From NCBI GenBank assembly GCA_020861095.1, contig JAJBTC010000057.1, forward strand, positions 17,440 to 81,439: DNA of 64,000 nt, given 5' to 3'. Shown one piece after another: positions 1 through 9,083 of the stretch; within the stretch, counting starts at the first letter, position 1; each line of letters opens with the position of its first letter. Source of the stretch: Bacteroides sp. GTDB taxonomy: Bacteria; Bacteroidota; Bacteroidia; Bacteroidales; Bacteroidaceae. The translations under genes were made by a program, and so were the position numbers. A model generated the notes under the pieces. That model was not told the origin of the DNA. It saw only the letters and a program-made list of their open reading frames with translations, and searched no databases.

Positions 1-120
1 GAGGAATATACTTTTTGTTTCCTGGTCTTCACCCGGATTCACGGGTGTATCGTCGTTTTTGTCGCATGCTACAAAAAACAGGGAGCTCAACATTCCCAAT
101 AATAACATTCTAATTTTCAT
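1..120 (-). CDS. Lipoprotein N-terminus, partial at window edge
   Basis: Only the first 40 codons are present; the gene runs off the left edge. The ATG is at 120 and the product opens with a basic start, a hydrophobic stretch and a lipobox ending in Cys19 (FFVAC), followed by an acidic Asp/Asn-rich linker. This marks an exported lipoprotein, probably on the cell surface. The linker style resembles Bacteroidales fimbrillins and surface lipoproteins, but there is too little sequence to assign a family. Confidence 0.6.
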   Translation of the reverse strand, partial: MKIRMLLLGMLSSLFFVACDKNDDTPVNPGEDQETKSIFL

Positions 121-1044
121 TCTGTTAAATTTATGTGTAATTACAAAATATACGGAGTTGCCGCATTTGCGTTCCTACGCGCCCTGATCCGGAGATCACG
201 CGTGTTGTATCCGGAAGAGTATGGGTAGTTACACCGCATATCCTTCTTACCTGAATAGCTGATAAATCTGATGGGTAATTTTACATGGATACTTTGATTC
301 AAAAGCAGCAAGATGTTTCTTTAAAAATTCGCATTTGATAGAGTTCAGGTCTGTTGTTTCAGTTTACGTTCTGTCTAAATCATTTTTCTTTACTAAGGAA
401 TATTCGTTACTCCAAATACGTGTCACTACACCGTCAGTGTCGACAAACCCGCCGGTTGTATTTGATCCGACAAAGATAAGCCACACGGTTTATAGATTTG
501 TTTCTGGAACAGACAATACACATGGTATTTATTTTCTAATAACAAAACAATAATGAGATCCAATGTATATACATGCAAAACTTATGTATAGTTATCTGTC
601 TGTTTCCGATGTATCAGAGACAGGAAAAGACGTTTGTTCCTACAACAGAAAACAGAACAGAACTGATTTTATCACAAACCGGAATACCGGAAAAGTGACA
701 GATGGCTCAAAAGGAAGAAAGTGGATCAAATACTCTCCTTATTACTGACGCATAGAGGGGCAGGCGAGAAGAAAATACGGGTGCAGACCCGAGAGAGGTA
801 CAGCCAGCCAGGAGAAAACCAGAGATACGGTTCATGAAACAGATATGGGAAAACATTTCGGAAAAATTATTATAGAGCAAGAGCCTGCTCACACAGATGA
901 AGTAAGGGCATGTGCTAACCGTGCCTGCCAGCGTGATGCAGCCGGCAGGCTAAGGTATATACAGTTGCGAATCTTCTGTTTCCGGCCGCCAACCCACAGA
1001 AGAGCAGATCGGTATCTGCCGTACAGCGGGATACGACCCGGTCA
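121..1044. other. Gene-free stretch
   Basis: No reading frame here shows convincing codon use, a signal peptide or a recognisable domain. The short open frames at 335-748 and 845-1174 look like chance. No tRNA, strong terminator or repeat was recognised. It separates the lipoprotein reading leftwards from the S24 repressor gene that ends at 1045. Confidence 0.45.
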
Positions 1045-1698
1045 TCAGATCACTTTATTGGTAATGACACCCTTTATCAGGAACAGACGTTGGATCTGGT
1101 CCCGGTCTATCAAGGATTCGTCAAACTCTTCTAAGTTTCTGGGTACCAATCTGAGTTTGGAAGGATCTTCCTGACAGATACGCACATATTTCACGGTGCG
1201 AAACTCTTTTGTGACAACCACGTAGGCTTCTCCGGGCAATAAAGAATCGATAGAAACCTCTTTGACGGCAACCATCGAACCATCATTGATATCGGGGATC
1301 ATGGAACGGCCGAATACGGGTACGGCACAGTCGCAATTATAAAATGCAGACACATGGATATAGTAGGTAGGATCTATATCGGAGTCATTGGCAATCTGAT
1401 CAAAATCTTTGATGACATCTACATCGTAATAAGGCAGGTCTTTCTCCGGAACTTCTCCGTTGTATTCTTTGCGCAACATCTCTCCTTCGCCCGTTTCGAG
1501 CCATTTGGGATTGATCTGAGGAAAACGCTTAGAAATTAATTCTACATTGACCGGACGAATGACAGTACGGTTCTTGGAAACAAATCCATTGCTCAGGCCA
1601 CAGGCTGTTTCAAACTGACGTACAGATATACGCAGGTATTTCTTTATAAAATGCAGAAGTCTCTCTCTGACGGTTTTTATCTTTTCGGGCTGATCCAT
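1045..1698 (-). CDS. S24/LexA-like repressor with HTH
   Basis: This 217-residue protein has an N-terminal helix-turn-helix region (about residues 10-60, with a CGLSNGFVSK recognition-like segment) and a C-terminal S24 peptidase fold. Ser132 in GRSM and Lys170 in VKYV have the spacing of the LexA/CI catalytic dyad. Such proteins repress stress-inducible or phage-like genes and inactivate themselves by cleavage. A clear Ala-Gly or Cys-Gly cleavage site is not evident, so self-cleavage is unproven. It is divergent from the small HTH gene at 1921. The shared intergenic region carries a palindrome and a promoter, a CI/Cro-like layout. It lies just beyond the 3' end of the injection-system cluster, which makes it a candidate but unproven regulator. 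Confidence 0.8.
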   Translation of the reverse strand: MDQPEKIKTVRERLLHFIKKYLRISVRQFETACGLSNGFVSKNRTVIRPVNVELISKRFPQINPKWLETGEGEMLRKEYNGEVPEKDLPYYDVDVIKDFDQIANDSDIDPTYYIHVSAFYNCDCAVPVFGRSMIPDINDGSMVAVKEVSIDSLLPGEAYVVVTKEFRTVKYVRICQEDPSKLRLVPRNLEEFDESLIDRDQIQRLFLIKGVITNKVI

Positions 1699-1728
1699 GA
1701 TACTAATAACGTTTTTATCTACACTAAG

Positions 1729-1744
1729 TTCTATTCTTATAGAA
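1729..1744. promoter_or_regulatory. Palindromic operator candidate
   Basis: TTCTAT and ATAGAA arms flank a TCTT centre, forming a perfect 6-bp inverted repeat. It lies in the divergent region between the S24 repressor and the HTH gene, 9 bp before a promoter-like -7 element. The likely ligand is the S24 repressor; this is inferred from position only. Confidence 0.45.
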
Positions 1745-1752
1745 AATCTTTC

Positions 1753-1760
1753 TATATTTG
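1753..1760 (+). promoter_or_regulatory. Bacteroidetes -7 promoter element (TATATTTG)
   Basis: TATATTTG matches the Bacteroidetes sigma-ABfr -7 consensus TAnnTTTG. It faces the HTH gene at 1921 and would leave a leader of about 150 nt. No clear -33 TTTG box was found upstream, where the palindromic operator candidate lies instead. Confidence 0.45.
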
Positions 1761-1920
1761 CAGTATAAAGTTAAGACAATCCGCAGGTAAAAGCAAATAA
1801 ATCGGGACAAAAAATTAATATAATAAACACTTGTAACAGGTTCAGGATAATTATCCGAAAAGAAACCAGAGAAGAAATAAGCAGAATAAGGAAAAAGAAA
1901 CTTACAAAAACAGAAATACT

Positions 1921-2154
1921 ATGCATACAGAGACTTTATCTTCCCTCAAATCCCATCTGCCTCCCGGATACGAAAAACGAATTGCCAGAGAGATCGGCTG
2001 CTCGGTTGGCACGGTACATAATATAATGAATGGCAAACATTGCAGCCGTTCGGGATATAAAGAAAAGATAATAGAGGTTGCCCTGAGACTGGCGGAAGAG
2101 AACCAACAGGTAGGGTTACAAAACGAAAAGGCAATGAGAAGTTATAAGTTGTAA
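1921..2154 (+). CDS. Small helix-turn-helix protein
   Basis: This 77-residue basic protein has a helix-turn-helix-like segment at about residues 17-40 (KRIAREIGCSVGTVHNIMNG), the arrangement seen in small Cro-like DNA-binding proteins. It is divergent from the S24 repressor. Its last codons and stop lie inside a dispersed AT-rich repeat (AGTTATAAGTTGTAAG), so the original C-terminus may have been replaced by repeat insertion. The target is unknown; its own promoter region and the neighbouring injection-system genes are the obvious candidates. Confidence 0.6.
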   Translation: MHTETLSSLKSHLPPGYEKRIAREIGCSVGTVHNIMNGKHCSRSGYKEKIIEVALRLAEENQQVGLQNEKAMRSYKL

Positions 2155-2237
2155 GTTTTAAGTTATAAGTTTCAGGATGCTGTGTACGATCTGTAACTTA
2201 ACATTCAGAACAACTTAAAACTTATAACTTAAAACTC
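2140..2237. repeat. Inverted repeat of dispersed AAGTT-type element
   Basis: The left arm (2140-2172) repeats AAGTTATAAGTT/AAGTTGTAAGTTTTAAGTT units and the right arm (2212-2237) carries the inverted version (AACTTAAAACTTATAACTT). The element lies between the HTH gene and the last injection-system gene and could fold into a bidirectional terminator-like hairpin. The 19-mer AAGTTGTAAGTTTTAAGTT recurs, inverted, at 21,858-21,880 near the other end of the cluster. Confidence 0.7.
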
Positions 2238-2246
2238 AAAATTTAC

Positions 2247-3584
2247 TCACGGAAGTTTGCGCCTGCGGCGCAGGGCACGTACGCCCGGCAAGAGAAACAG
2301 GAACAGCAGAGGCATCAGCAGCAAGGTGTTGCGGTTGTTCTCACCAAAAGTGAAGACATCGTCTTTGGACATTCCTTCAAACATGGTGAAGAGCAATAGG
2401 TAGAACTCCAGCAAGACCATCACCAACAGGGCGAGCATATACTCTAAGTTGCTGTTGACCCGATAAGCGAAGTCGGGAGAAAAACGGTATATCAGACCAA
2501 AGGCGAGCAGGAGCAGTAAGATCCCTATCAGGCCCCAGAAATATCTCTGCCACACATTGTCGGGATAATCGCTGTACATCACCGCACGCAGATCGGACAG
2601 GCGGAATTCGTCGGCACTCACCTCCGGGAATGCCCCGGTACGGTAGCGTGCCAGGTACAATTGGTTGCGGATCTTTGCCGGTACGGAAAGTGCCCCGGCA
2701 TCTGCATGGTCGATCACTTCGATGACCGGGAAGGTATAGAGTTCGTGATAACGGTCCAGCAACAACACACTATCTGCCATCTGGGTGAGGCAACACAGAA
2801 AATCGCGGTGCTGCCATCCTGCTTTGCGGTCGAAGGTAACGTAGAGTTTCATGCCACGGATAGGTGCTATACGCATGCTGTCTGTGATCAAACTGACTGA
2901 TTTGATAAGTTGCGCCATCTGCCGTTTGTTGCGGAAGTTGTAGTCGGGAAAATAGAAATTGACCCCCTGGATGGGTTTGCGGGAGAAACAGACCGAGGCA
3001 AACAACTGTTCCAGGGCAGACTCTATCGCGGCGGGAGAATGCAGAAGCTGGGTGGTGGCCTCTTCACCGTAGCAGGTAAGCATCACATCCAGCGGCACGC
3101 CTTCCGCGATGTGGGGCGGGAAATAAGGAAGTTCGGTGAGTTGCAGCCTTGCCCGGAAATCGGAGGGGGAAAGCGTATATTCACGTACGACCAACCTGCG
3201 GGAGAAGAAGGCATCTGTCGAACGGAGCAGCGGCAGGAAGTAATTCAGGTAGAGGCTCTCCGGAGAGAAGAGATCTGCTGTGTCCAACGCTTCTTCCGCT
3301 ACAAGGAAACGACGTACATACTCGTCGAAGGTCAGTCCCAGCCGGGAAGTCACATCGTCTGCCGTAGAGATATACAGGGTGTCATAGACGGTATCACGCA
3401 GGATCAACGGTTCGATGGGTTCTTCCCAGTCGTAGTCATATTCTTCCCAGATGTAGTCTCCGGCAGAAGAAGAAACGGACTGTGCATACAACGAGCCGGA
3501 CCACAGACACAAATAAAAGGTAAGCAGACAAAAGGCAACAGGGACGCGGGAAATATGTATTTTGGTATCCATACGCTGAATCAT
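2247..3584 (-). CDS. Multi-pass membrane protein closing the eCIS operon
   Basis: About 445 residues if the ATG at 3584 is used. An upstream GTG at 3620 overlaps the ATPase stop, but the signal peptide fits the later start better. Visible features are a signal peptide ending near SLYAQ, an acidic Tyr/Trp-rich segment, a soluble region of about 300 residues facing the periplasm, and three C-terminal hydrophobic segments (about 350-368, 388-410 and 424-440) followed by a basic tail. I recognise no domain. Its position directly after the AAA+ ATPase, within a few bases, says it is co-expressed with the injection system. Anchoring, assembly at the membrane or release of particles are possible roles, all inference. 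Confidence 0.7.
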   Translation of the reverse strand: MIQRMDTKIHISRVPVAFCLLTFYLCLWSGSLYAQSVSSSAGDYIWEEYDYDWEEPIEPLILRDTVYDTLYISTADDVTSRLGLTFDEYVRRFLVAEEALDTADLFSPESLYLNYFLPLLRSTDAFFSRRLVVREYTLSPSDFRARLQLTELPYFPPHIAEGVPLDVMLTCYGEEATTQLLHSPAAIESALEQLFASVCFSRKPIQGVNFYFPDYNFRNKRQMAQLIKSVSLITDSMRIAPIRGMKLYVTFDRKAGWQHRDFLCCLTQMADSVLLLDRYHELYTFPVIEVIDHADAGALSVPAKIRNQLYLARYRTGAFPEVSADEFRLSDLRAVMYSDYPDNVWQRYFWGLIGILLLLLAFGLIYRFSPDFAYRVNSNLEYMLALLVMVLLEFYLLLFTMFEGMSKDDVFTFGENNRNTLLLMPLLFLFLLPGVRALRRRRKLP

Positions 3585-3616
3585 ACTATGGGTTGCAGGA
3601 GAAAAGGGAACTTGCG

Positions 3617-4936
3617 TCACCCTTGCGCGGCAACGATCTTTCCCTCTTTCTCTAATTCTTTTTCTATGGTATTTCTAAACAATCCGGTAGTGGCTTCCTG
3701 CTGCCCGGCAGCATGCAGACGTACGGCACAGCTCCGCAAGACATTCACCATACTGCCACCGGAAAGAGGATGCCGCGAGAGCTCGCGCAACAGGGCTTCG
3801 GCTTCACCGCCCAGCCAACAGTCGGGCAGCATGCCTCTCCAGAGTTGGTAACGGGCTTCTTCATCGGGCATGGGGAAATGAAGGACCGACTGGAAACGGC
3901 GAGAAAAGGCTTCGTCGAGGTTGTCTTTCAGATTGGTAGCCAGCAACACGGTACCGGGAAATTCTTCGATACGCTGCAACAGGTAGGCGGTCTCCTGGTT
4001 GCTGTGCCGGTCGTTGGAAGAGCGTGCCTCGGTGCGGGTGCCGAACAGGGCATCGGCTTCGTCGAAAAAGAGTATCCAGTTGTGCTGCCCGGCCCGGTCG
4101 AACAGGCGGGCCAGGTTTTTCTCCGTCTCTCCGATGTATTTGGATACCACTGCGGAGAGGTCTACCCGGTAGACGGGCCTTTGGGTACGCTTGCCCAGCA
4201 GAGTGGCGGTCAGGGTTTTTCCGGTACCGGGCGGACCGTAGAACAGGCAGCGAAAGCCGGGACGCAGCCACCGGCCCAGTCTCTACTGCTCCCGGATCTC
4301 CTGCTGGTGGGCCAGCCAATGGCAGATCTCTTCGAGATCTTCCCGCAGGTAATAAGGGAGGATCAGATCGTCCCAGTCTAAGGAGGTGGTGATCCGATGG
4401 GCAGGGAACTCCGCGCTGAAACCGGGCTGGTATTCCTTATTATATAGGATGCGTGAAACTATCTCTTCCGAGAGTATCAGCCTTCCACTGAGAAAAGGTT
4501 CGCCCCTGCCCTGCCCTTCGCAACGCAGGATATGCTGGGTATGGAACCAATGTTCCGTACCCAGCAGGCGGCAGACCTCCTGTCTCTTGTCTGCCCCACC
4601 CGCGGAGAGCAGAAAAACCGCGGTCTCCCCGGTAGGCAGAAATCCGGTATGCGAATCTCCCCGCCAACCCCCGAAACGGGTATAGGGACGTTTCAGGTCG
4701 GGGTCCTGTACCAGAAAAGGGTCTAAGACTTCAGGAGCGATATGGGGCATCAGGGCAAGCAGGAAAACGACTTGCTCTTCGAATGTGGTTTCGTGAGGGA
4801 GGAAAGGAGACAATTCCTCCGAGAAAAGAAATAATTCAGGATCTGCTTCCAACCTGTTTCCCTGATCAGGAACATGGCCGTACATGGTAAATACCTGACG
4901 AAGATAGGCTGTAAAAGACTTAATAATGGTTCTCAT
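3617..4936 (-). CDS. eCIS AAA+ ATPase (Afp15-like), interrupted by in-frame TAG
   Basis: Read through one TAG codon at 4283-4285 (codon 218), the frame encodes 439 residues. The N-terminal half is system-specific. The AAA+ core then shows Walker A GPPGTGKT at 234-241, Walker B ILFFDEAD at 288-295, a sensor-1-like LLATNLKDN and the arginine-finger region AFSRRF. This is the ATPase that accompanies Afp/PVC particles, thought to act in assembly or cargo loading. The same frame continues perfectly on both sides of the TAG, where relatives usually carry Trp (EIREQ-x-RLGRWL), so TGG to TAG is likely. Its 3' end overlaps the possible GTG start of the membrane protein gene. The start at 4936 (MRTIIKSF) is chosen over the upstream codon at 4960. 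Confidence 0.85.
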
Positions 4937-4999
4937 GTATATATTTTTTATACAGGACATATTCTCTTTAAAGAACTTATCAGCATGGACAAGGTCTGA

Positions 5000-5614
5000 T
5001 CAAGGACACGACATAACAAATTGTGCGAATGAATCCGGATTAATTGTAGTAGTTTTCCTTCTTTTATTTATGTCAGTTAATGCACCTTTTATGTTCTTAC
5101 TACAGCTGGTTTCTCCCTGTATTTTCCCTTGACATGCAATATGAAAACATTCATGAATAAGAGACTTAGCTATATCTTTTTCGTCTTTATGAATACTTAG
5201 ATTTAAAGAGATCTGCCTGGGTCCGGAAGGAGTGGATAAAGCAAAAAAGTTTTTTACGTCTAAATAGTATATCTCGAGATCCGGATCAGTTAAAACAGCT
5301 CTTACTGAAGAAATACATGATTTAATTATATCTGATATCCCCATATAATTTTCTGCTTTATCCAATTGTTCCTTCCCTATTTGTATCGCTTGTTGAATAA
5401 TTGCCTCCTGTACTAAAGACCATTTTCCCGGATCCTGATTTTGAAATGTATAATTGAAGATTTTAACAAACTGTATAGGGCCTGAAACAGGGTAATTGTT
5501 TTTCCTGTCTGTTTTTCGTTGCAATATCCGTTCCATAGTACCCTGTGTATGACTATCGACCTGGGGCTGCATGGCCCGTGAACGGTTTTCTTCTTTTTTA
5601 CTGTATTCCTTCAT
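5000..5614 (-). CDS. Putative eCIS cargo: HExxH zinc-metallopeptidase-like protein
   Basis: This 204-residue protein lies between the tape-measure and ATPase genes. It has a polar, Lys/Gln/Arg-rich N-terminus of about 40 residues without a signal peptide, then a compact domain with HECFH at 154-158, a zinc-binding HExxH signature. The C-terminal NPDSFAQFV resembles the ADSY-type motif near the end of M35/aspzincin-like peptidases, although the canonical GTxxD ligand motif is not clear. DNA composition is strikingly unlike the neighbours: sampled 60-base blocks at 5161 and 5281 are 33% and 32% G+C, against 63% at 7381. Position, absence of an export signal, the enzyme motif and foreign composition together suggest a toxin or effector loaded into the particle. 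Family membership is uncertain and cargo status is inference. Confidence 0.6.
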   Translation of the reverse strand: MKEYSKKEENRSRAMQPQVDSHTQGTMERILQRKTDRKNNYPVSGPIQFVKIFNYTFQNQDPGKWSLVQEAIIQQAIQIGKEQLDKAENYMGISDIIKSCISSVRAVLTDPDLEIYYLDVKNFFALSTPSGPRQISLNLSIHKDEKDIAKSLIHECFHIACQGKIQGETSCSKNIKGALTDINKRRKTTTINPDSFAQFVMSCP

Positions 5615-5651
5615 ATACCCATTGATTTATCGTACATGATCTGACCGATCG

Positions 5652-8600
5652 TTATCTCCACTTTACTTCCAAAGGTTTTTCCATCCACGACCACCGCACC
5701 GGATGATAACTCCAGGGAACGGTATCGAGCAACAGATCGTAGGCACGGCTTTCTACCGTCAGGAGTATCTGATCGGGCAGATATTCTAACTTTCCTTCCC
5801 GCTGGAGAAAGCTCTCCCGGAATCCTTCCACGGAAGTACCACTCAGTTTATCCCAGTGTTGCAATACCGCCCGCAGCAATCCGTCTGCGGTCTCTTTTTC
5901 CAGCGAAGAAAGGATATATTCCGGTGGCAGCGGGTCGGCGGGCGAAAGACCTGTCAATACCTTATTGAGCAGGAGATCCACTTCGGGAAATACGGTATGC
6001 CCCCAGACCAGATACTGGATCAGGAACGCCGCTTTTACCTGCACGGCACTATCCCGAAAACCACCGGAGGCGGTCAGTTCCATCCGTTCGAACAGCACAG
6101 GCAGGTAAGGAGAGAGAAGCACGGCTCCGGCATTCCCGACAAAACAGGCCTGCTCCGGTCTTTCTTCCGGTTCGCGGACAGCTACCGACAGATACTGACT
6201 GAGCGACTTCCGTGCCAGCGACATCCAGGAAGAGGTGTCCGCAGGCAGACCCTCCCAGAGTCGCCGCGCATCGTCTTTGTCCATAGTCTGCCACAACCAT
6301 TCCAGTAACTGAAAAAGGATCTCTTCCCGGCTGCCTTCTTTCCCGGTGGTGAATGTCTCCGCCAGATACCTGCCCCACGGCATAGAGGCAACCCTACGCT
6401 GCCCGACGATGGGCAACAGCGCACAGATCCGGCCAAACAGATCCAGTATCGGAGCCAGCCAGTCGAGCCGGTCGGCATCCCGCACCAGAAGAGACAGGCT
6501 GTGATCGGTAGCTTCCCCCTCCGGGAGAAGGAAAAGCTCCCATCCCCGTTGCCGGAAATACCTGCGTACATTCAGGATAGATGCTGTCCGGTTCTTTTCA
6601 GAGATGCGTTGTATGTGCCGGGAGCGACCTGACGGGGAAGTATCTGTAGCCCCAGAGCGCTCCGTCTTCCTTACGGGAGGCTGCCGATCCGGCGCGACAG
6701 GCAGCTTATCTCCCGGAGAGCCCGGACGGTTTTCTACTCGATCTGTAACAGGCCCCGCCCCACCGGGCACACGGCGACCGCCACCTGCCGCAACAGCTAC
6801 AGAAGAGGACGACCGCAGCGATCCAGCGGGATCAGGCTCCTGCAGGAACCAATTATGCAACTCGCAGGCCAGTAGCGGTTCCTGCACAGACAACCGATGG
6901 AAAAGCGCGGCCAGGAATTCCCGCGGAGAAAGCGACCGCTCTCCCTGTATCCAGAGGATATCCACAACCAATTGCCGGATCTTCCGGCGAAGCCGCGCGG
7001 CAGACAGGGAGAATCTCTCCGGATACCGGGAGATAAAGAAACCCTGCAAAGCTGCCTCCCACTGCCGGAATACAGAGCTCCATCCGGGAGCAAGGACTGC
7101 AGGGAATACGGAGAACGCCTCCGGTCTGCCGGAAGAAGACCGGAGAGCCAGCCATGCCCGCTGCTCCTGCCGGGAAAAATGCCGGAGCAACCGATAAAAG
7201 ACATAGGGAAGATCCGGTGAAGCCGATACAGACTCCCGGCACAGGTGATGCAACAATCCGGCACGGTCGAGCCGATACTGTGCGGAGAGTTCCCGAAGCA
7301 TCTCTTCCAGGAACAGATCGTAAGAGAGGGAAGAGCCGGAGAGGCGGCTCCATACATTCAAAAAGGCCATCTGATGGATCTGCCGCAACTCTCCCGGACT
7401 TCTGCCCCGCAACGGAGCATAGGTAGAGAGGTGGTCCAGCCCATGCAGCCAAGAGGCCAAAGGGCGTGCTCCGGCAGGAAGCAAAAAAGCGAGCAGACGC
7501 TCCCACTCTGCCCGGGTAGAGCGGGAAACTAAGGTACGACGAAACTCTTCCGACGACAAGTGACGAAGCCAGAGGGCGTTGGGTACAGGAGAAACGGGGA
7601 TACTCCAGTGTTGCTTAGCCACGGATCGCAGGTAGCGCAGGCATCCGGCCACAGTAGAGAGTTCTTCGCTTTCCTGACTGGGACGGGGCGGACGTACCCA
7701 CTCCTCATATAGGCCCTGGAGGGTGTGCCGGAGCGTACGGTCTACCTCCACCACCGGCAACAGATGCAGACAGAGATAGGCCAGCAGATCGGACACAGAG
7801 AGATTGTAGCGCGCAGCAATCCCGGAAAGAAGCGAGATTAAGAAAGAGCGACGGTCGAACCCGCTGCGTCCGCGACGGTCGAGCAACAGCGGGAAGATCA
7901 GTTGCCATTTCAGCAGACGGAATTCACCGCCCGCTTTTCCCTGCAACAGTCCCTCCTGCTGCCCCCGATCGAGTATCCCTGCCGTGTCGGCCACAAACCG
8001 GCTTTCCGGAGAAGCTACCTGCACCAGCAGGCGGAAGATCTCCGGATCGGTGAGTCCCGACAGGAACAGCCGGCAACTGCCTGGCTGGCTCAGACAGGAG
8101 AGGAGCGCCCGATGTCCGGAAGAGGTCAACACACAGATCCGGTCGCTACGCATCTGCCGGGAGAGTTGCAGGTACAGACGGGAAAGGAGGCGATCATCTC
8201 CCTGCCATTCCGATTGCTGCTGTTGCTGAAGGAGTTCGCACAGGAGAGCAATCAGTCCGTCGGGTACGGCGCGCCGCACAGAAAAGTGGTCTATGTCTTC
8301 GGTAACCAGCCGGAGCAGTATACCGTAGGACGTGTTGTAGCGCACTGCCAGGGCAGAGAGGGTCTGCACGAGAAAGGTGCGGCGATGGAAGTGAGAAGCG
8401 TGTTGGCGCAGCAACCAGCCATATACCACCATCCAGACGGTGTGCCGGTGATCGGTCTGACGGAGTCCGGCCTGCCTGCGCACCTCGTATTTACGGCGCA
8501 GCCAGCGGGCATAGTCACAGATAAAGGTAGCATCGGAAGGGGCCAGCAACCGTACCCCCTGCTCAAGCTCTGTATCCCGCAGGTACCAGACCAGACGCTC

Positions 8601-9083
8601 CTGCATGGAGGTATGGTGTCCGTATTGCCGCAGGAACCGGCAGAAGGCAGCAGAAGAGCAACGGATCACCTCCCGAAACAAGACATCCATCTGCCGCAAG
8701 TGGTCTGGCAGTTGCCAGGGCCAGGAGCCATGGAGCAACCGATGGATCAGTGCCTGCAACAGCTCCGGAGTGTGTTCTCCCGCGCTGGCAGACACAACAC
8801 GGTTGCAGGTCTGTGCCCTGTACGCATTCAGGAATTCTTGAAGCGCGTGCCGCAGCCGTCGGGGAAACAGTTCCCGGAACTCTGCCTCAGGGATCACTCC
8901 CAGATCCAGCCCGACGTTTTCTATGGCAACGGTTGCAGGGCCTGCCGTATACATACACAGTACCTCCTCTATCACACGTTCTACAGCCTGAGGGTAGAAG
9001 GCCTCCCACCCTCCGCAGAAACGACGTGCAAACTCTTCATCGTCTGTGAAAAGATCCATATGGAGTGTATCTATCCTGTTCAT
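5652..9083 (-). CDS. Contractile injection system tape measure protein (Afp14-like position)
   Basis: The ATG at 9083 overlaps the upstream stop as ATGA, giving 1143 residues. The N-terminus (HMDLFTDDEEFARRF, then VAIENVGLDLGVIP and RRLRHALQEFL) matches the opening of the family annotated as CIS tape measure proteins in Bacteroidetes. The rest is a long helical Arg/Leu/Gln-rich protein with a low-complexity Gly/Ser/Pro stretch at roughly residues 760-840. Tape measures set the length of the tube and sheath. No predicted transmembrane segment is visible, which fits a protein held in the tube lumen. It is one of the largest and most G+C-rich genes of the cluster. Confidence 0.75.
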   Translation of the reverse strand: MNRIDTLHMDLFTDDEEFARRFCGGWEAFYPQAVERVIEEVLCMYTAGPATVAIENVGLDLGVIPEAEFRELFPRRLRHALQEFLNAYRAQTCNRVVSASAGEHTPELLQALIHRLLHGSWPWQLPDHLRQMDVLFREVIRCSSAAFCRFLRQYGHHTSMQERLVWYLRDTELEQGVRLLAPSDATFICDYARWLRRKYEVRRQAGLRQTDHRHTVWMVVYGWLLRQHASHFHRRTFLVQTLSALAVRYNTSYGILLRLVTEDIDHFSVRRAVPDGLIALLCELLQQQQQSEWQGDDRLLSRLYLQLSRQMRSDRICVLTSSGHRALLSCLSQPGSCRLFLSGLTDPEIFRLLVQVASPESRFVADTAGILDRGQQEGLLQGKAGGEFRLLKWQLIFPLLLDRRGRSGFDRRSFLISLLSGIAARYNLSVSDLLAYLCLHLLPVVEVDRTLRHTLQGLYEEWVRPPRPSQESEELSTVAGCLRYLRSVAKQHWSIPVSPVPNALWLRHLSSEEFRRTLVSRSTRAEWERLLAFLLPAGARPLASWLHGLDHLSTYAPLRGRSPGELRQIHQMAFLNVWSRLSGSSLSYDLFLEEMLRELSAQYRLDRAGLLHHLCRESVSASPDLPYVFYRLLRHFSRQEQRAWLALRSSSGRPEAFSVFPAVLAPGWSSVFRQWEAALQGFFISRYPERFSLSAARLRRKIRQLVVDILWIQGERSLSPREFLAALFHRLSVQEPLLACELHNWFLQEPDPAGSLRSSSSVAVAAGGGRRVPGGAGPVTDRVENRPGSPGDKLPVAPDRQPPVRKTERSGATDTSPSGRSRHIQRISEKNRTASILNVRRYFRQRGWELFLLPEGEATDHSLSLLVRDADRLDWLAPILDLFGRICALLPIVGQRRVASMPWGRYLAETFTTGKEGSREEILFQLLEWLWQTMDKDDARRLWEGLPADTSSWMSLARKSLSQYLSVAVREPEERPEQACFVGNAGAVLLSPYLPVLFERMELTASGGFRDSAVQVKAAFLIQYLVWGHTVFPEVDLLLNKVLTGLSPADPLPPEYILSSLEKETADGLLRAVLQHWDKLSGTSVEGFRESFLQREGKLEYLPDQILLTVESRAYDLLLDTVPWSYHPVRWSWMEKPLEVKWR

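Noticed and set aside
335..1174. Short open frames in the first kilobase
   Set aside because: No domains, no signal peptides and unnatural composition; they overlap on both strands, so they are treated as chance.
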